Of a DNA stretch of 64,000 nt, positions 49,401 to 58,279 are shown piece after piece (positions within the stretch are counted from its first letter, which is position 1; every line of letters starts with the position of its first letter). The DNA is from Augochlora pura (lineage: Eukaryota > Arthropoda > Insecta > Hymenoptera > Halictidae), in contig NC_135781.1 in NCBI RefSeq assembly GCF_028453695.1, positions 32,711,483 through 32,775,482 on the forward strand. The letters are read 5' to 3'. The notes under the pieces were generated by a model. The model saw only the letters and a program-made list of their open reading frames with translations. It made no database searches and was not told the DNA's origin. The translations under genes were made by a program, and so were the position numbers.

Positions 49401-50043
49401 CCCTAATTGTTTCTATTTGCTTCTAATTGTTTTTACTAGCTAGTGTTTGCTTCTGTTTGCTTCTACTCGCTCCTATTTGTTTCTATTTGTTCCTACGTGT
49501 TTCTGTTTGCTTCTACTCGCTCCTATTTGTTTCTATTTGTTCCCCTAATCGTTTCTGCTTGCTCCTATTTGTTTCTATACATTTCAAGTTGACTCTGCCC
49601 GCTCCAATTTGTTTCTGTTTTGTCCACTGTTCGTCGTGTGCGGTTTTGCTGAATGCGTTCGAACAACTTGGGGGAAGAGGGGGGGGAGGGGGGGGGGGGG
49701 CTGGGGTTGACAGAAAATATATGTACAGTCTGGTGGACACCGAACAACTAAACTTGTGGGGACATATATAAAACGGTTCGTGTCAGTAGTACTCGGCAAC
49801 ACCATATAAGAAGCACGCATATATGTATAATACCCAGAATGCATGGATAAAGAAAAGTAAAACGTAAAGAAAAGAAAGAAAAGAAGAAGAAGAAGAAAGG
49901 TGGAACGATATAAACGGTAAACTTGTAATGAAAGAATGGGGACCGTTTAAGAGTCAACACTAACCTTCTGGTTTTCCTTCTCAGTTAAATGCCTTCGCAT
50001 TGCTAATAATAAGGTATGGAATAAATAGTCTACAAAATTTACA
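28254..50043 (-). CDS. Schip1: Schwannomin-interacting protein 1 homologue (5' end not found)
   Basis: Exons in transcription order: 50043-49965, 47108-46814, 46122-45785, 44905-44549, 43651-43114, 41568-41471, 31638-31527, 30462-30104, 29255-29044 and 28431-28254. All junctions are GT-AG and phase-consistent, giving about 854 codons, with the start still missing. The C-terminal part is diagnostic. It reads IDLDAIESHLRAAREEERR, then NDREEIRRRLAMG, KPSLQSRLQSG joined to MNLQICFMNETASD, then ARLQTEARMALAQAKEMAHM, and the closing coiled coil LNVAQLQVIANDLHARI and DSMLVDIEDLTRYL. These match the SCHIP1 C-terminal region. Upstream exons are acidic and Ser-rich with a Q11 run (CAG/CAA mix, 43180-43212). 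Family knowledge: SCHIP1 binds schwannomin/Merlin and, in vertebrate neurons, ankyrin-G; it is a cytoplasmic cortical adaptor. The N-terminal exons show no family I can name. Alternative first exons are listed separately. Confidence 0.88.
29415..29667. repeat. Tandem duplication, 136-bp unit, with TCAGGTTATG pair at the junction
   Basis: Two copies (29415-29550 and 29551-29667) share GCCCGAAGCATTTTCAC, CCAGAAAAATATT, CATCGGCACTGC and GATTATTCGGCGGTAATTTA, with about ten differences. Between them is a doubled TCAGGTTATG. It lies in a Schip1 intron. Confidence 0.85.
31950..32120. repeat. Degenerate TTTTAAGC tandem repeat
   Basis: Repeats built on TATATTTTAAGCTAGGTTTT, with a unit near 17 or 34 bases, in a Schip1 intron. 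AT-rich with no coding potential. Confidence 0.8.
32503..32763 (-). CDS. Schip1: Alternative first coding exon of Schip1 (87 codons)
   Basis: A - strand frame starts at ATG 32763 and ends at CAG|GTGCGA (donor 32502). An in-frame TGA immediately precedes the ATG, so this is a genuine initiator in this frame. It is 261 bases and ends in phase 0, exactly the phase needed to join the conserved exon at 31638-31527. The encoded peptide includes SWLSFLGHQDDDKEPAKEQ and MRFDRVVRADPDEASQ, is acidic overall, and has no domain I recognise. The product would be about 373 residues. Vertebrate SCHIP1 also has several alternative N-termini joined at this same point of the protein. Transcription from an internal promoter is inferred. 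Confidence 0.65.
33616..33867. mobile_element. piggyBac-like MITE, copy 3
   Basis: A 252-bp element with TTAACCCTTTGCACTCGAG on the left and CAAGCGCAAAGGGTTAA on the right. The interior matches copies 1 and 5 (CCAAAATAATTTTTAT). It sits in the large Schip1 intron, between the two alternative first exons. Confidence 0.8.
34594..34712. repeat. Three tandem copies of a 41-bp unit
   Basis: Units begin at 34594, 34635 and 34676 with ACTGTATTA(A/T)TATTTCTAAAAT followed by TGTCTGCTGAC or a variant. It lies about 150 bases downstream (in Schip1's direction) of the 34857-34949 exon. Confidence 0.85.
34857..34949 (-). CDS. Schip1: Second alternative first exon of Schip1 (31 codons)
   Basis: ATG at 34949, reading MGSSSKTKRHYKKDSRYV and then DLYTFTYDDFDL, to a consensus donor CTC|GTAAGA at 34856. 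It ends in phase 0 and can join the 31638 acceptor, giving about 317 residues. The N-terminal MGSSSK is a possible N-myristoylation motif (Gly2, Ser at position 6 after the Met), followed by a basic stretch, which would suit membrane anchoring. A weaker alternative is a cassette exon: TTGTAAACAG lies 12 bases upstream and the frame stays open, so inclusion between 41471 and 31638 is also possible. Confidence 0.6.
36358..36447. repeat. About four copies of a ~21-bp GAGATGACCGCTTTATC unit
   Basis: Consecutive copies of CTGCGAGATGACCGCTTTAT with small changes and one shortened copy, in a CpG-rich part of a Schip1 intron. Confidence 0.85.
39017..39283. repeat. Diverged tandem duplication, 137-bp unit
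   Basis: Copies at 39017-39153 and 39154-39283 share CTCGCGTT, AATTCGCGG, GGATTAGTTTAATGTT, AGAATTTG, AAGGTTAATTA and TTCTATTAATAG. Spacing and part of the sequence recall the 136-bp duplication at 29415. Confidence 0.75.
39532..39670. mobile_element. piggyBac-like MITE, copy 4 (short)
   Basis: A 139-bp derivative with TTAACCCTTTGCACTC on the left and AATGTAAAGGGTTGA on the right. The right target site has one change (TTGA). Roughly half of the usual interior is deleted. Confidence 0.65.
40482..40690. repeat. 24-bp minisatellite that stays in frame
   Basis: About eight copies of ATTCTTTATGAATTTCTATT-type units with period 24. Because 24 is a multiple of three, the + frame reads a repeated FFM(N/D)FYLA octapeptide. 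It ends at the left border of MITE copy 5. I take the open frame as a by-product of the repeat, not as a gene. Confidence 0.85.
40731..40978. mobile_element. piggyBac-like MITE, copy 5
   Basis: A 248-bp element with TTAACCATTTGCACTCGG on the left and TTCGAGTGCAAAGGGTTGA on the right, and the family interior (GTTTCAAAATAAT). Each end carries one substitution, so the copy is old. Confidence 0.75.
41569..43113. other. Schip1 intron
   Basis: No coding exon seen. A CpG-rich section spans 42250-42780, followed by AT-rich sequence. Motifs resembling AACCCTAACC occur near 43000-43060. Confidence 0.5.
45420..45770. repeat. Degenerate AT-rich tandem repeat, ~60-70-bp unit
   Basis: Loosely repeated blocks of AGACTCT, CCAAATAATTT, GAGATTAA and GGCTAATTTTAAACC, diverged but clearly related, in the Schip1 intron between 44905 and 45785. 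Confidence 0.65.
46221..46239. repeat. Poly(C) tract
   Basis: Nineteen consecutive C bases about 100 bases from a Schip1 exon, on the intron side upstream of its acceptor. Confidence 0.9.
49195..49640. repeat. TTTGTTTCTGTT-type minisatellite
   Basis: About 450 bases of degenerate 10-12-base units such as TTCTGTTTGTTTATGTTTGC and TCCTATTTGTTTCTATTTGT. On the - (Schip1) strand this is an A/C-rich tract. Confidence 0.85.
49670..49706. repeat. G-rich tract, potential G-quadruplex
   Basis: A 37-base stretch with four or more G runs, including one of twelve G, on the + strand. In Schip1 pre-mRNA it is C-rich and lies about 260 bases downstream of exon 50043-49965. Confidence 0.85.
49965..50043 (-). 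CDS. Schip1: Upstream coding exon assigned to Schip1
   Basis: A - strand exon between a good acceptor (TTTTCTTTACTTACCCAG) and donor AAG|GTTAGT. It reads VNFVDYLFHTLLLAMRRHL and then TEKENQK. It ends in phase 0, which fits the second of two CAG acceptors at 47113-47109; the first CAG, four bases earlier, would break the frame. It begins in phase 2, so at least one more upstream exon exists unless translation starts at the internal ATG (50001-49999). The hydrophobic then basic pattern suggests an amphipathic helix. I do not recognise the motif, and membership in Schip1 rests on phase and position only. Confidence 0.55.
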
Positions 50044-51259
50044 CTGGGTAAGTAAAGAAAACATCTAAAGCAATCCGATCGCTAGATCGCTAGGTGGAGG
50101 CTACACACGCGGTACACGCTCGTGAGCTAATTGCTAGTTACTACTACGGTCGACGGTTCGAAACCCGTCGATCCACGCTGAGAAAGATCTAGTTCTAAGA
50201 AGAGAACGGTATCGAACATACGGGGGATCGAGGGGGTTACGCTATTTATTCTATGGTTGGGGTACAGGATGATCGGGGGCGGTGGTTCGTCGATAACACG
50301 GAGAGTAAACGTTTCACCGAGATCGTCGGGTGAAGTGTCCAATTCCCCGATTACTAAACAGTCTCTGAACAATTTCAGATTTTTATTAATTTTTATTTAT
50401 TAGGAAACGATCATCGTTGCTCGAGAAAAATTCAGTGTATCGTTTTAATGTCGCTCGATCAGTATACAAAGTTTCAAGTCATTAGTATGTTGAGTTCGAT
50501 TGTTATTCTCTTATCCATTTATACTGTAAAAGTGCATATAATGTATTATGTATAATAATATAATAATGTATAACGGTATAATGCGTACAAGTACATATCA
50601 AAGCCCATCCAACAGATACACAAATAAATATACGGTATAATCGTATTAAAAAATTCCCAAATGGTTGAAGCAAGACGGAGATAACAGGCTCAGAGATATT
50701 ATAATATAAGCGCGCGTCGCTTTTTCCAAAAAAAAAAAACGGAAGGAACCGTGAAGCCTCAACAGGTTCGTGTTTGCGCAGACCCGGCGACAATTGGACA
50801 CTTCGCGACTAATGGAACCGAAGTCGGGGTGAAATTAGCGTAACGTCGCTCCATCAAATTCTCCGGACAACAACACCGAATCCTCTCAACACCATTGATC
50901 GGCACGCGGGTCGTTCGACGGCCGCACAGATTACACGGCGAGGCGATTACATTGAGAAACGGCAAGAGCGTCGGCGAATCTACGATTTTGTCGTTGAAGT
51001 ATAGTTAACCGCGGGCATGATCGACGATACTGAAAGCGTCAAGGGGCGTCAATGAAGCCACGTCATTCACAGAACGGAAGTACACGGTGTGTCTGGTGCT
51101 AAACTGTTCGGGAAATCTTCCGAATTGTTGAGGACACGTTGAAAACCGATTTGCGACCGAATGGCACTGGGAGCAAATATTTTAGCAAAGATTACTGGGA
51201 ATTTTATAAATTAATTATAAGAGTGAGTGGATCAATTTTGATATGGTAAGAACATTTGG
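50044..51259. other. Schip1 intron or 5' flank before the assembly gap
   Basis: No supported exon. A 76-residue - strand frame (50127-50372) has no recognised domain and no donor before its stop. A short A11 run lies near 50730. Confidence 0.4.
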
Positions 51260-51759
51260 NNNNNNNNNNNNNNNNNNNNNNNNNNNNNNNNNNNNNNNNN
51301 NNNNNNNNNNNNNNNNNNNNNNNNNNNNNNNNNNNNNNNNNNNNNNNNNNNNNNNNNNNNNNNNNNNNNNNNNNNNNNNNNNNNNNNNNNNNNNNNNNNN
51401 NNNNNNNNNNNNNNNNNNNNNNNNNNNNNNNNNNNNNNNNNNNNNNNNNNNNNNNNNNNNNNNNNNNNNNNNNNNNNNNNNNNNNNNNNNNNNNNNNNNN
51501 NNNNNNNNNNNNNNNNNNNNNNNNNNNNNNNNNNNNNNNNNNNNNNNNNNNNNNNNNNNNNNNNNNNNNNNNNNNNNNNNNNNNNNNNNNNNNNNNNNNN
51601 NNNNNNNNNNNNNNNNNNNNNNNNNNNNNNNNNNNNNNNNNNNNNNNNNNNNNNNNNNNNNNNNNNNNNNNNNNNNNNNNNNNNNNNNNNNNNNNNNNNN
51701 NNNNNNNNNNNNNNNNNNNNNNNNNNNNNNNNNNNNNNNNNNNNNNNNNNNNNNNNNNN
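51260..51759. other. Assembly gap (500 N)
   Basis: Exactly 500 N, which suggests a scaffold gap of arbitrary or estimated size. Missing sequence may include an upstream exon of Schip1. Confidence 0.99.
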
Positions 51760-52802
51760 TAAAAATAGCCGGCTGAAGGAAACGCGGTTATTAAAAAAAT
51801 GTAACCGAGCCAATGCAAATTTCGGTGTGCCGAGGGGGAGACTTAATTGCTACGCCGGCTAAGTAGGATATACGAAAAAAAAGGGAATGCTGTACGATTG
51901 CGTGTTCCTAAGTAGATGCGGCCGGCAGCGAGCAGACATCTTGGTTAACTCGCGGCCGGGAATACATTTGCTTGGCAATTCTACGCTTTTAAAACATTCC
52001 CGCACGAACTCGCCTGCCCGAAAACCGTAGCAGAATTTCTCCAAAATGTCCTCCGAGCTAACCTAACCTAAAACAACGCTAATCTTAACGAGCCGTATAA
52101 CAAATTACAAAATTAGAATTTTTCATACGAATTTCAAAGAAAATTTGCTTCTTTCTTTCAGAAGCAAAATTTAAATTATGTCAGAATGCTGCGATAAAAT
52201 AACTATAGTTTCCGTGCTGCGCCAACAAATTTTCCACTTCGAATTTTCCGCCCCCGTTTCCAGCGCGCGCGCATGAAATATGCACGCCGTGAAAAACCTT
52301 CCACACAGCGTTCGTTGCGTAGTGGCGAAGTTTTAATTTTATATACTTGCCTTCGAAGGCTGTTTATTTTTCGTTCGAGCTGTTTGCACGGTTTCTTTGT
52401 TCCGGCGTCTCGCGGACGTTTTAGAAAATTTATAGGTCGAAGCTCGTTGGCAAGGGTACACACACACACACACACACAAGGACTCGAAAGTTGTTCCCGC
52501 CGATTGCACCCCCGGGATTGGAGCCGGTGGTGGATTACCACCGTCTATCTGCGGAGCCTCGCCTGTGTCCCCCTTTTTCTTTACTTCTGTTATTTGACGC
52601 CTACTTTTCGTTCCTAGGGCTTCTGTTTTTTTTTCTCATCCGTTTACCGCGATCTACGAGGCAGTCTCAAGACGGGTTTAGCCAGATCGCCCGTAAGATA
52701 ATGTTTCACGATCTATTTTCATTTAGGACCCGCGCGAGCCTAACGGGCTTCGAGGAACGACCGCGCGGCTCGGATTCCGTGATTACCGATGCTCGACGAT
52801 TT

Positions 52803-53010
52803 GGTATAATATAACTATAATAATATAGCTATAATAATATAACTATAATAATTTTACCGAATTTTAACAATTTCCAATCGAACTGTGATTTCGCTATCTT
52901 ATTATAGTTATGTTATTATAGCTATATTATTATAGTTAATTTTCATTGATTTCGCTATCTTATTATAGTTATGTTATTATAGCTATATTATTATAGTTAA
53001 TTTTCAATAT
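52803..53010. repeat. AT-rich inverted repeat with an internal 60-bp direct duplication
   Basis: The left arm (about 52803-52850, ATAACTATAATAATATAGC type) is the reverse complement of the right arms (TTATTATAGTTATGTTATT then AGCTATATTATTATAG). The right arm occurs twice in tandem, each preceded by GATTTCGCTATC. Single strands could fold into a long hairpin. Confidence 0.8.
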
Positions 53011-53404
53011 TATATTATATAGTTAATTTTCAATTTTACCGAATTTTACCAATTTCCAACCGAACAGTGATTTCGCTATCTTGAAAATTAACTCCCCAAA
53101 ACGTCATTATTATTATAATAAAATCTTCACCGGTCCAGTCGACACCGTCGACGCTTGTTAAAACACTTTCCCGAGGAAAGCGAAGCCAATTTTTCGTAAA
53201 ACATCTAAGCCGTGCCTAATCGCGCAAGTCGCGCGGAATCGTGTCAACAGCTTTCTTTTAATTTATAGTTGTTCCTCGAGAGAAGTGAAAAGTTATTGGA
53301 CCGCATTAATCGAATGGCACTCGAGAAATAATCGATAGCGACGCGGATAGCATTATTGAGATTGCCGCAATTTAATATCATCAAGCGAAATTCATTATTA
53401 ACGA

Positions 53405-53428
53405 GGGGGGGGGGGGGGGGGGGGGGGG
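53405..53428. repeat. Poly(G) tract
   Basis: A run of 24 consecutive G, the longest homopolymer in the window. The true length is uncertain because assemblies handle such runs poorly. Confidence 0.9.
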
Positions 53429-53872
53429 CAGTTAGCGTTCGGGGAAGAAAGAGGAGAGCGCGTTCTCCTCTCCGACGCACGCCGCTGTTCCCTCTCGGGG
53501 GATGAAAATTCGGTTTACGTGACGCTCGCATCAAATATGTATAATAGAAGGCTCGTAACTCCTCTCCTATCCCGTATAAGATTGAAAAAGCGAGGGCCTT
53601 GGAATATTTCTCGGAGGTGACGGCCCGCGAAAGTAAATTTTCTGCTTGTCTCGGAACGATGCTACGGAGATCGTAAAAATCGCGGCGGAGATTTAATTCG
53701 ATGCGACGAGTTACGTTCGCGTGGCCGCGGCGCCTTAAATTTACATTATCGGAAAAATCGGTCCTTGAAGCTGACGTTAGGGTGCACTGAAATTTAACTA
53801 TATAATTATACAATAATAGGATTAACATTATTATTATAATAATATTGTTATCATAATATAGTATTATCCCAT

Positions 53873-54088
53873 TTAATAGTGAAATTCCAAATCTAATTAT
53901 AATAGTAATATTAATAATATTATTACTATATTATAATATTAGTAATACTATTACTATATTATAATACCATAATATTATATATATAATATTATATAATACT
54001 ATATAATACTATATTATAATAATACTACCACTATATCATAATATTAATATTATTACTATTATAATTAGATTTCGGATTTCACTATTAA
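53873..54088. mobile_element. Foldback MITE with TTAA ends (TTAATAGTGAAAT)
   Basis: A 216-bp palindromic element. The left end TTAATAGTGAAATTCC and AAATCTAATTATAATAGT are mirrored by ACTATTATAATTAGATTT and GGATTTCACTATTAA at the right. Inverted arms are about 45-50 bases and TTAA flanks both sides. The interior is almost pure A/T. No coding capacity. Confidence 0.75.
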
Positions 54089-54949
54089 CTGGGGCCCTCA
54101 AATAGCGTCGGTGACGTCATAGGTCAGCGTGGAAATGATTTGCGGCTCCGTCAGCGATCGACGTGCATTGCTATTTGTTCTATAGCTATCGATTGACCTA
54201 CTACAATTTTTGTTAGATGGATCGCCAATAATAAATTGATTTTCAATACGCGGGCCGGCCTTTCATACCCATCGTATATAGAATGATAATGTCAATACTT
54301 GATTTGATGAATGCCTGAATAATGTACACCCTATTTTCAATCTAGCTCGTTCAATTTTGTTACTTTTATTATAGTAATAGCTCCTCGTAAATTTTAATTT
54401 TCATTCCAATTCTGTCGCGGAAATTTTTCGTCGAGCAAATGTTTAATTGGATTGTCCACTACGAATCTATAGCGTTAATAATTGATAAAATAAAGTTATT
54501 ACAATGTTGAGGTTTTTTTAGAAAGACTATGTTAATTTTTATCGGATTGGAAAGTTGCTCGTCAATGATTTTGACTCGATCGATACTGTGCGTTGCACAA
54601 AAGCTGTTGAGACTTGAGGGAAAGTTATCGTATAGATGGCTTTTCCACTCGAGATCAAGGCGATAAAATAGGGTCAGAGCCTGTTGATTTAAAAATTCTG
54701 CAGACACTGTCGCCCTAACGTACTTTGTTACTTGGGATCTCTAGGATAGAAAGAAAGTTTATGAGAGTGAAAATGAACCGTTGCCGAGGATAATTGATTA
54801 TTGGACACTTGGATAAAACGGCAGACAGTTGCTCTGTGTATAAGCGTTTCACCTAATTTAGTTTGCTTTTTAAATATTAGAGTAGATATTTTTTTAAAAA
54901 TGAGTGTATCTTAAGAAATATAGTTTCCTGTATTAAGAATTCTAACGAT

Positions 54950-55270
54950 ATTAAAAATTTTAATTATATCAATATTTTAACAGGATTACAAATTTTAGTA
55001 CAATTGAAATTCCAATAATATTCCAACAATATTAAAAATTTTAGTACAATTGAAATTTCAATAATATTAAAATTCCAGCAATACCAAAAATTCTATTACG
55101 ATTAATATTCCAATAATATTAAAAATTCTATTACAATCGATATTCCAATAATATTAAAAATTCTATTACGATTAAAATTCCATCAATATTAAATACTCTA
55201 CCAGGACCGAAATCCCATCGCAATCAAAAATTCTGATAACATTAAAACCTGTAATAACATAAAAAAATCC
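54950..55270. repeat. Dispersed AATTGAAATTCCAATAAT module, copy 1, expanded in tandem
   Basis: It starts AATTTTAATTATATCAATAT and continues with about nine diverged units of the type ATTCCAATAATATTAAAAAT. The same starting sequence and units recur at 57000 and 59375. Confidence 0.75.
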
Positions 55271-55570
55271 AACACTATTCTAACAATAACTAGGCCGACT
55301 TTAAAAACAGTATGAAAAATACAATTGCAACTGGAGAAAAATATAACTATAGTCGCTTCATAAGCAGCGCGTTACTCGAACAAAGTTGTCTCTGGTCTGG
55401 CAGATGCCTCTGGTTCCCAGATAAAGATAAATACTTTCCATAAAGAGCGTTTCCGACGAAGTGTCTGGCGGTGACGTCCCGCAATGTAGTAAACGGGCTC
55501 TTTGAAGTCGTCACGTGTTCCCGCAAATGAAATTCCGTCATTGCCATTTGAAGACGCGAGAATCCGAGTA

Positions 55571-55606
55571 ACAGAGAGAGAGAGAGTGAGAGAGAGAGAG
55601 AGAGGG
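55571..55606. repeat. (GA)n microsatellite
   Basis: A GA repeat with one interruption. It lies inside a 206-codon - strand frame, where it is read as Leu-Ser repeats. Confidence 0.85.
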
Positions 55607-56999
55607 GTGAGTCGATGAAGGGTGGAGAAGGAAAAAAGGACGAAGGTTGCATAGAGCGGAGTAGCCGTGACACCCGACTGTTTCCCCGAGTTAGGGGAGA
55701 GATTCGTGTTCTCTCGCTTCTTCGCTCCTTCTCTCCCTTCTCTCTCCCTTCCTCCCTCTCGCTCTCGTCTCTGTTCTGTGTGTCGCGTGTTGTACGAACA
55801 CCGCCTGCCGTTGGCAGAATCACGCATCGATCGACCGTTTCCACTTTGTGGCGGTGAGCTCCACTGAGGCCACACAGACACCGTGGTTCCCAGTTTAGAG
55901 AAGTATCGATACAAGGGATGAAACTATCGATAACCGGGACGAAACGCGACACTACCGGCGAATCCACGATTTTCCGAGCCGACGCGGGAAATCGGAGGCC
56001 GATAAGGGAGTCTGTTTCTCTTAGCGAACTCGGCTAAATATGGCAACGTTTCCTAGGCGGTGCAAAGAGATTCTACCGCGCGTCGAATCGTTAAACGCTG
56101 CGGAGCGTTGCATGTTTAATTATCATTTGAATATGCGACCTTATTATACCATTTAGGGCAATTTACATTTAGCAGTTTCGCTCTTCTAACAAATACCAAA
56201 AGGTTTGAATATAATAAGAAATGAAAGGTTTCTATTATTTATTAAATAGTTGAAAATTTTTTTATGATACTCGCTGTGATTAAATTAAGAGAATTTTTAT
56301 CGAAGCTTTTAATCTATTTACCGAATCCTCCCTTTTTATAAAAATATACCAAAATTCGTCATTATGACTTTCACATTTTTACTGTAATTAAAGGCGAAGA
56401 ATTATTATTTGTTATTTTATCCATAAAATAATTTTCGATTTTTGAATTATAACAGCAATAGTAGTTATGGATTTTAACGGATAAACCAGTTTCGCTATAG
56501 CAGTCCGGTATATCACGCATAATTTCATCGATCTACCTGATGCGATTTCGCGTGCTCGACGAATTCGATTTCGGTCCTCGATTATCGACGAAATCGACCG
56601 GATTTCGGCTCGAGAAACTGTTATGTATCCTTCATTGAGATGTGGCGCCCGTCGCGCGGACGCATAAATATTATATTATTATACGGCACGAGTCGCGCGA
56701 ACGAAGCCCCGCAACGATAGCCGGGGAATACTAACGATAAACCTTTGTGCCCGCGGATGCACCTGTCTGATTCTATGCTATATCTGAATGGAAGGTACGA
56801 GGCTATATCCGTAACTGTAAGAAAGAAGAATATTGCGGATGGATCTTGGACGAGATAGCGTCGCGATCTCGATCGTCGATGGATTTTATTGCGACGACGA
56901 TACGAATTGTCGAAATCCAGCGAAGCGGGATTATACGATACACTATTAGACAATAGTACGGTCTATAACAATTGGTAAAAGTGTGTCGAGAATTCTAAT

Positions 57000-57112
57000 A
57001 TTACAAATTTTAATTATATCAATATTCTAACAATTTTTAAAATTTTAGTAGAATTGAAATTCCAATAATATGAAAATTACAATAATATTCCAACAATATT
57101 AAAAATTCTTTG
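57000..57112. repeat. Dispersed AATTGAAATTCCAATAAT module, copy 2
   Basis: It shares AATTTTAATTATATCAATAT, TTTTAGTAGAATTGAAATTC and CCAACAATATTAAAAATTC with copies 1 and 3. It is followed directly by a fragment (about 57115-57192) resembling the interior of the TTAACCCTTTGC MITE family. Confidence 0.7.
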
Positions 57113-58279
57113 ACTTTGATAAAAATTATTTTGAAAAGTAATATAACAATTTTTAGCGACGCCTTAGAATTACTATTCGAGTGCAGAGCGTGAAACCCCA
57201 TTTTGTAACATTTATTTAAATAATATGAATTTGCATTGTCAACGTAAAAATAGCAAAATAGATTGACGAATCGGTGCCAACTATCCCGACAATAGGAAAA
57301 CTGCGTACTGTTTTCCATCGAGGACGAAAAAGGAAGAAGGTCCGCGTCACCCTCCCCGAATTCGTTGGCGTCAAGCATCCCGATCATAATCACCCGAGGT
57401 CGCGTTTTCGACGGCATTAGACTTCGTGGCGCCATCATGTAACTCGTAGCACAGTTCACCGTTCTACCGAGCCACGAAAATTTCATTTTCGTGTCAAGTA
57501 TCTCGGATGCGCGCCGACCACCATACTCCGCTCCAAATACCGTGCCCTCGAATCTAATGAATGTTTCTCGCCGCGTGAATCATTCCAAGAATAAATCTAC
57601 GTCGCTCCTAAACTCCATTAATAATACTAAACGCCATTGGAATATCGCCGCGAACAATATACCCCCACATAGGTTGCTTAATTACTTTATAATGAAATTA
57701 CCGAACAACTAGTTCGGAAATTCCTGGAACATTAATTTTAATTAGAAATAGTTTAGCACTAGCATTATTGTTTAAGCAGACTAATCGGCATCAATCGGTG
57801 TGATAGGTATTGTTTTCTAGCATTGTGCTGGATATGCAAGTAAATTTTATATTATTTTGTAGTAGCAAATTTTTTAAATGAGACTTTGTTAGGCTAGAAT
57901 ATAGTTTTGCAATAACGGCGTTTAATACTCTTGTTTTTAAACATAAAAATTCATATATTTCTATAAATCGTGAACTAAACGATGGAGACATTGTTGGCAT
58001 AAAAGGTAAACTGAGTAAAGCAAAATGTACAGTGTAAATATACGAAGGATCGTCTAGCAATGTACCAAGACAGCCGTTTCACTCCGAGACCAGGACGAAA
58101 TGCGCGATATTCGTTCGCGAGCCATATCTCCGTAGAGGCTCGCATAACGGTCCGCAGTCTATTTACAAGCAACTCATCACAAACAAGTTTAATCTTCCGC
58201 CTAGAGTTAATTGCCCCGGTAGCGACCCTACTGCAACAAGCGCGTATCGAGGTCGCCGTTAATCTCTGAAACAAACGCG

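Larger units (their letters stand above)
47109..49964. other. Schip1 intron with low-complexity DNA
   Basis: Between exon 47108-46814 and exon 50043-49965. It contains (AC)n at 48358-48374, TG-rich repeats at 48655-48745, a long T-rich minisatellite at 49195-49640 and a G-rich stretch at 49670-49706. No other exon is supported. Confidence 0.55.

Noticed and set aside
50150..50175. tRNA T-arm-like GGTTCGAAACC
   Set aside because: No acceptor stem, D-arm or B-box partner at the right spacing. Chance similarity.
50127..50372. - strand frame with LVIGELDTSPDDLGETF and Pro-rich stretch
   Set aside because: It starts after a possible acceptor (TTGTTCAG), but there is no donor before its stop and no family match. 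It cannot be joined to the next exon.
52470..52580. Pro/Gly-rich frames on both strands
   Set aside because: Open on both strands at once in a GC-rich patch. No splice sites of quality and no family match.
55347..55967. 206-codon - strand open frame
   Set aside because: It contains a GA microsatellite read as Leu-Ser repeats, has no domain, and an overlapping frame of similar length is open too. The last 66 codons (from MAMTEFHLREH) look a little more protein-like, but nothing supports them.
57037..57486. 149-codon - strand frame
   Set aside because: Its downstream half runs through the dispersed repeat and a MITE-like fragment. The upstream half has no recognised domain; a transposase remnant was considered, but no motif supports it.
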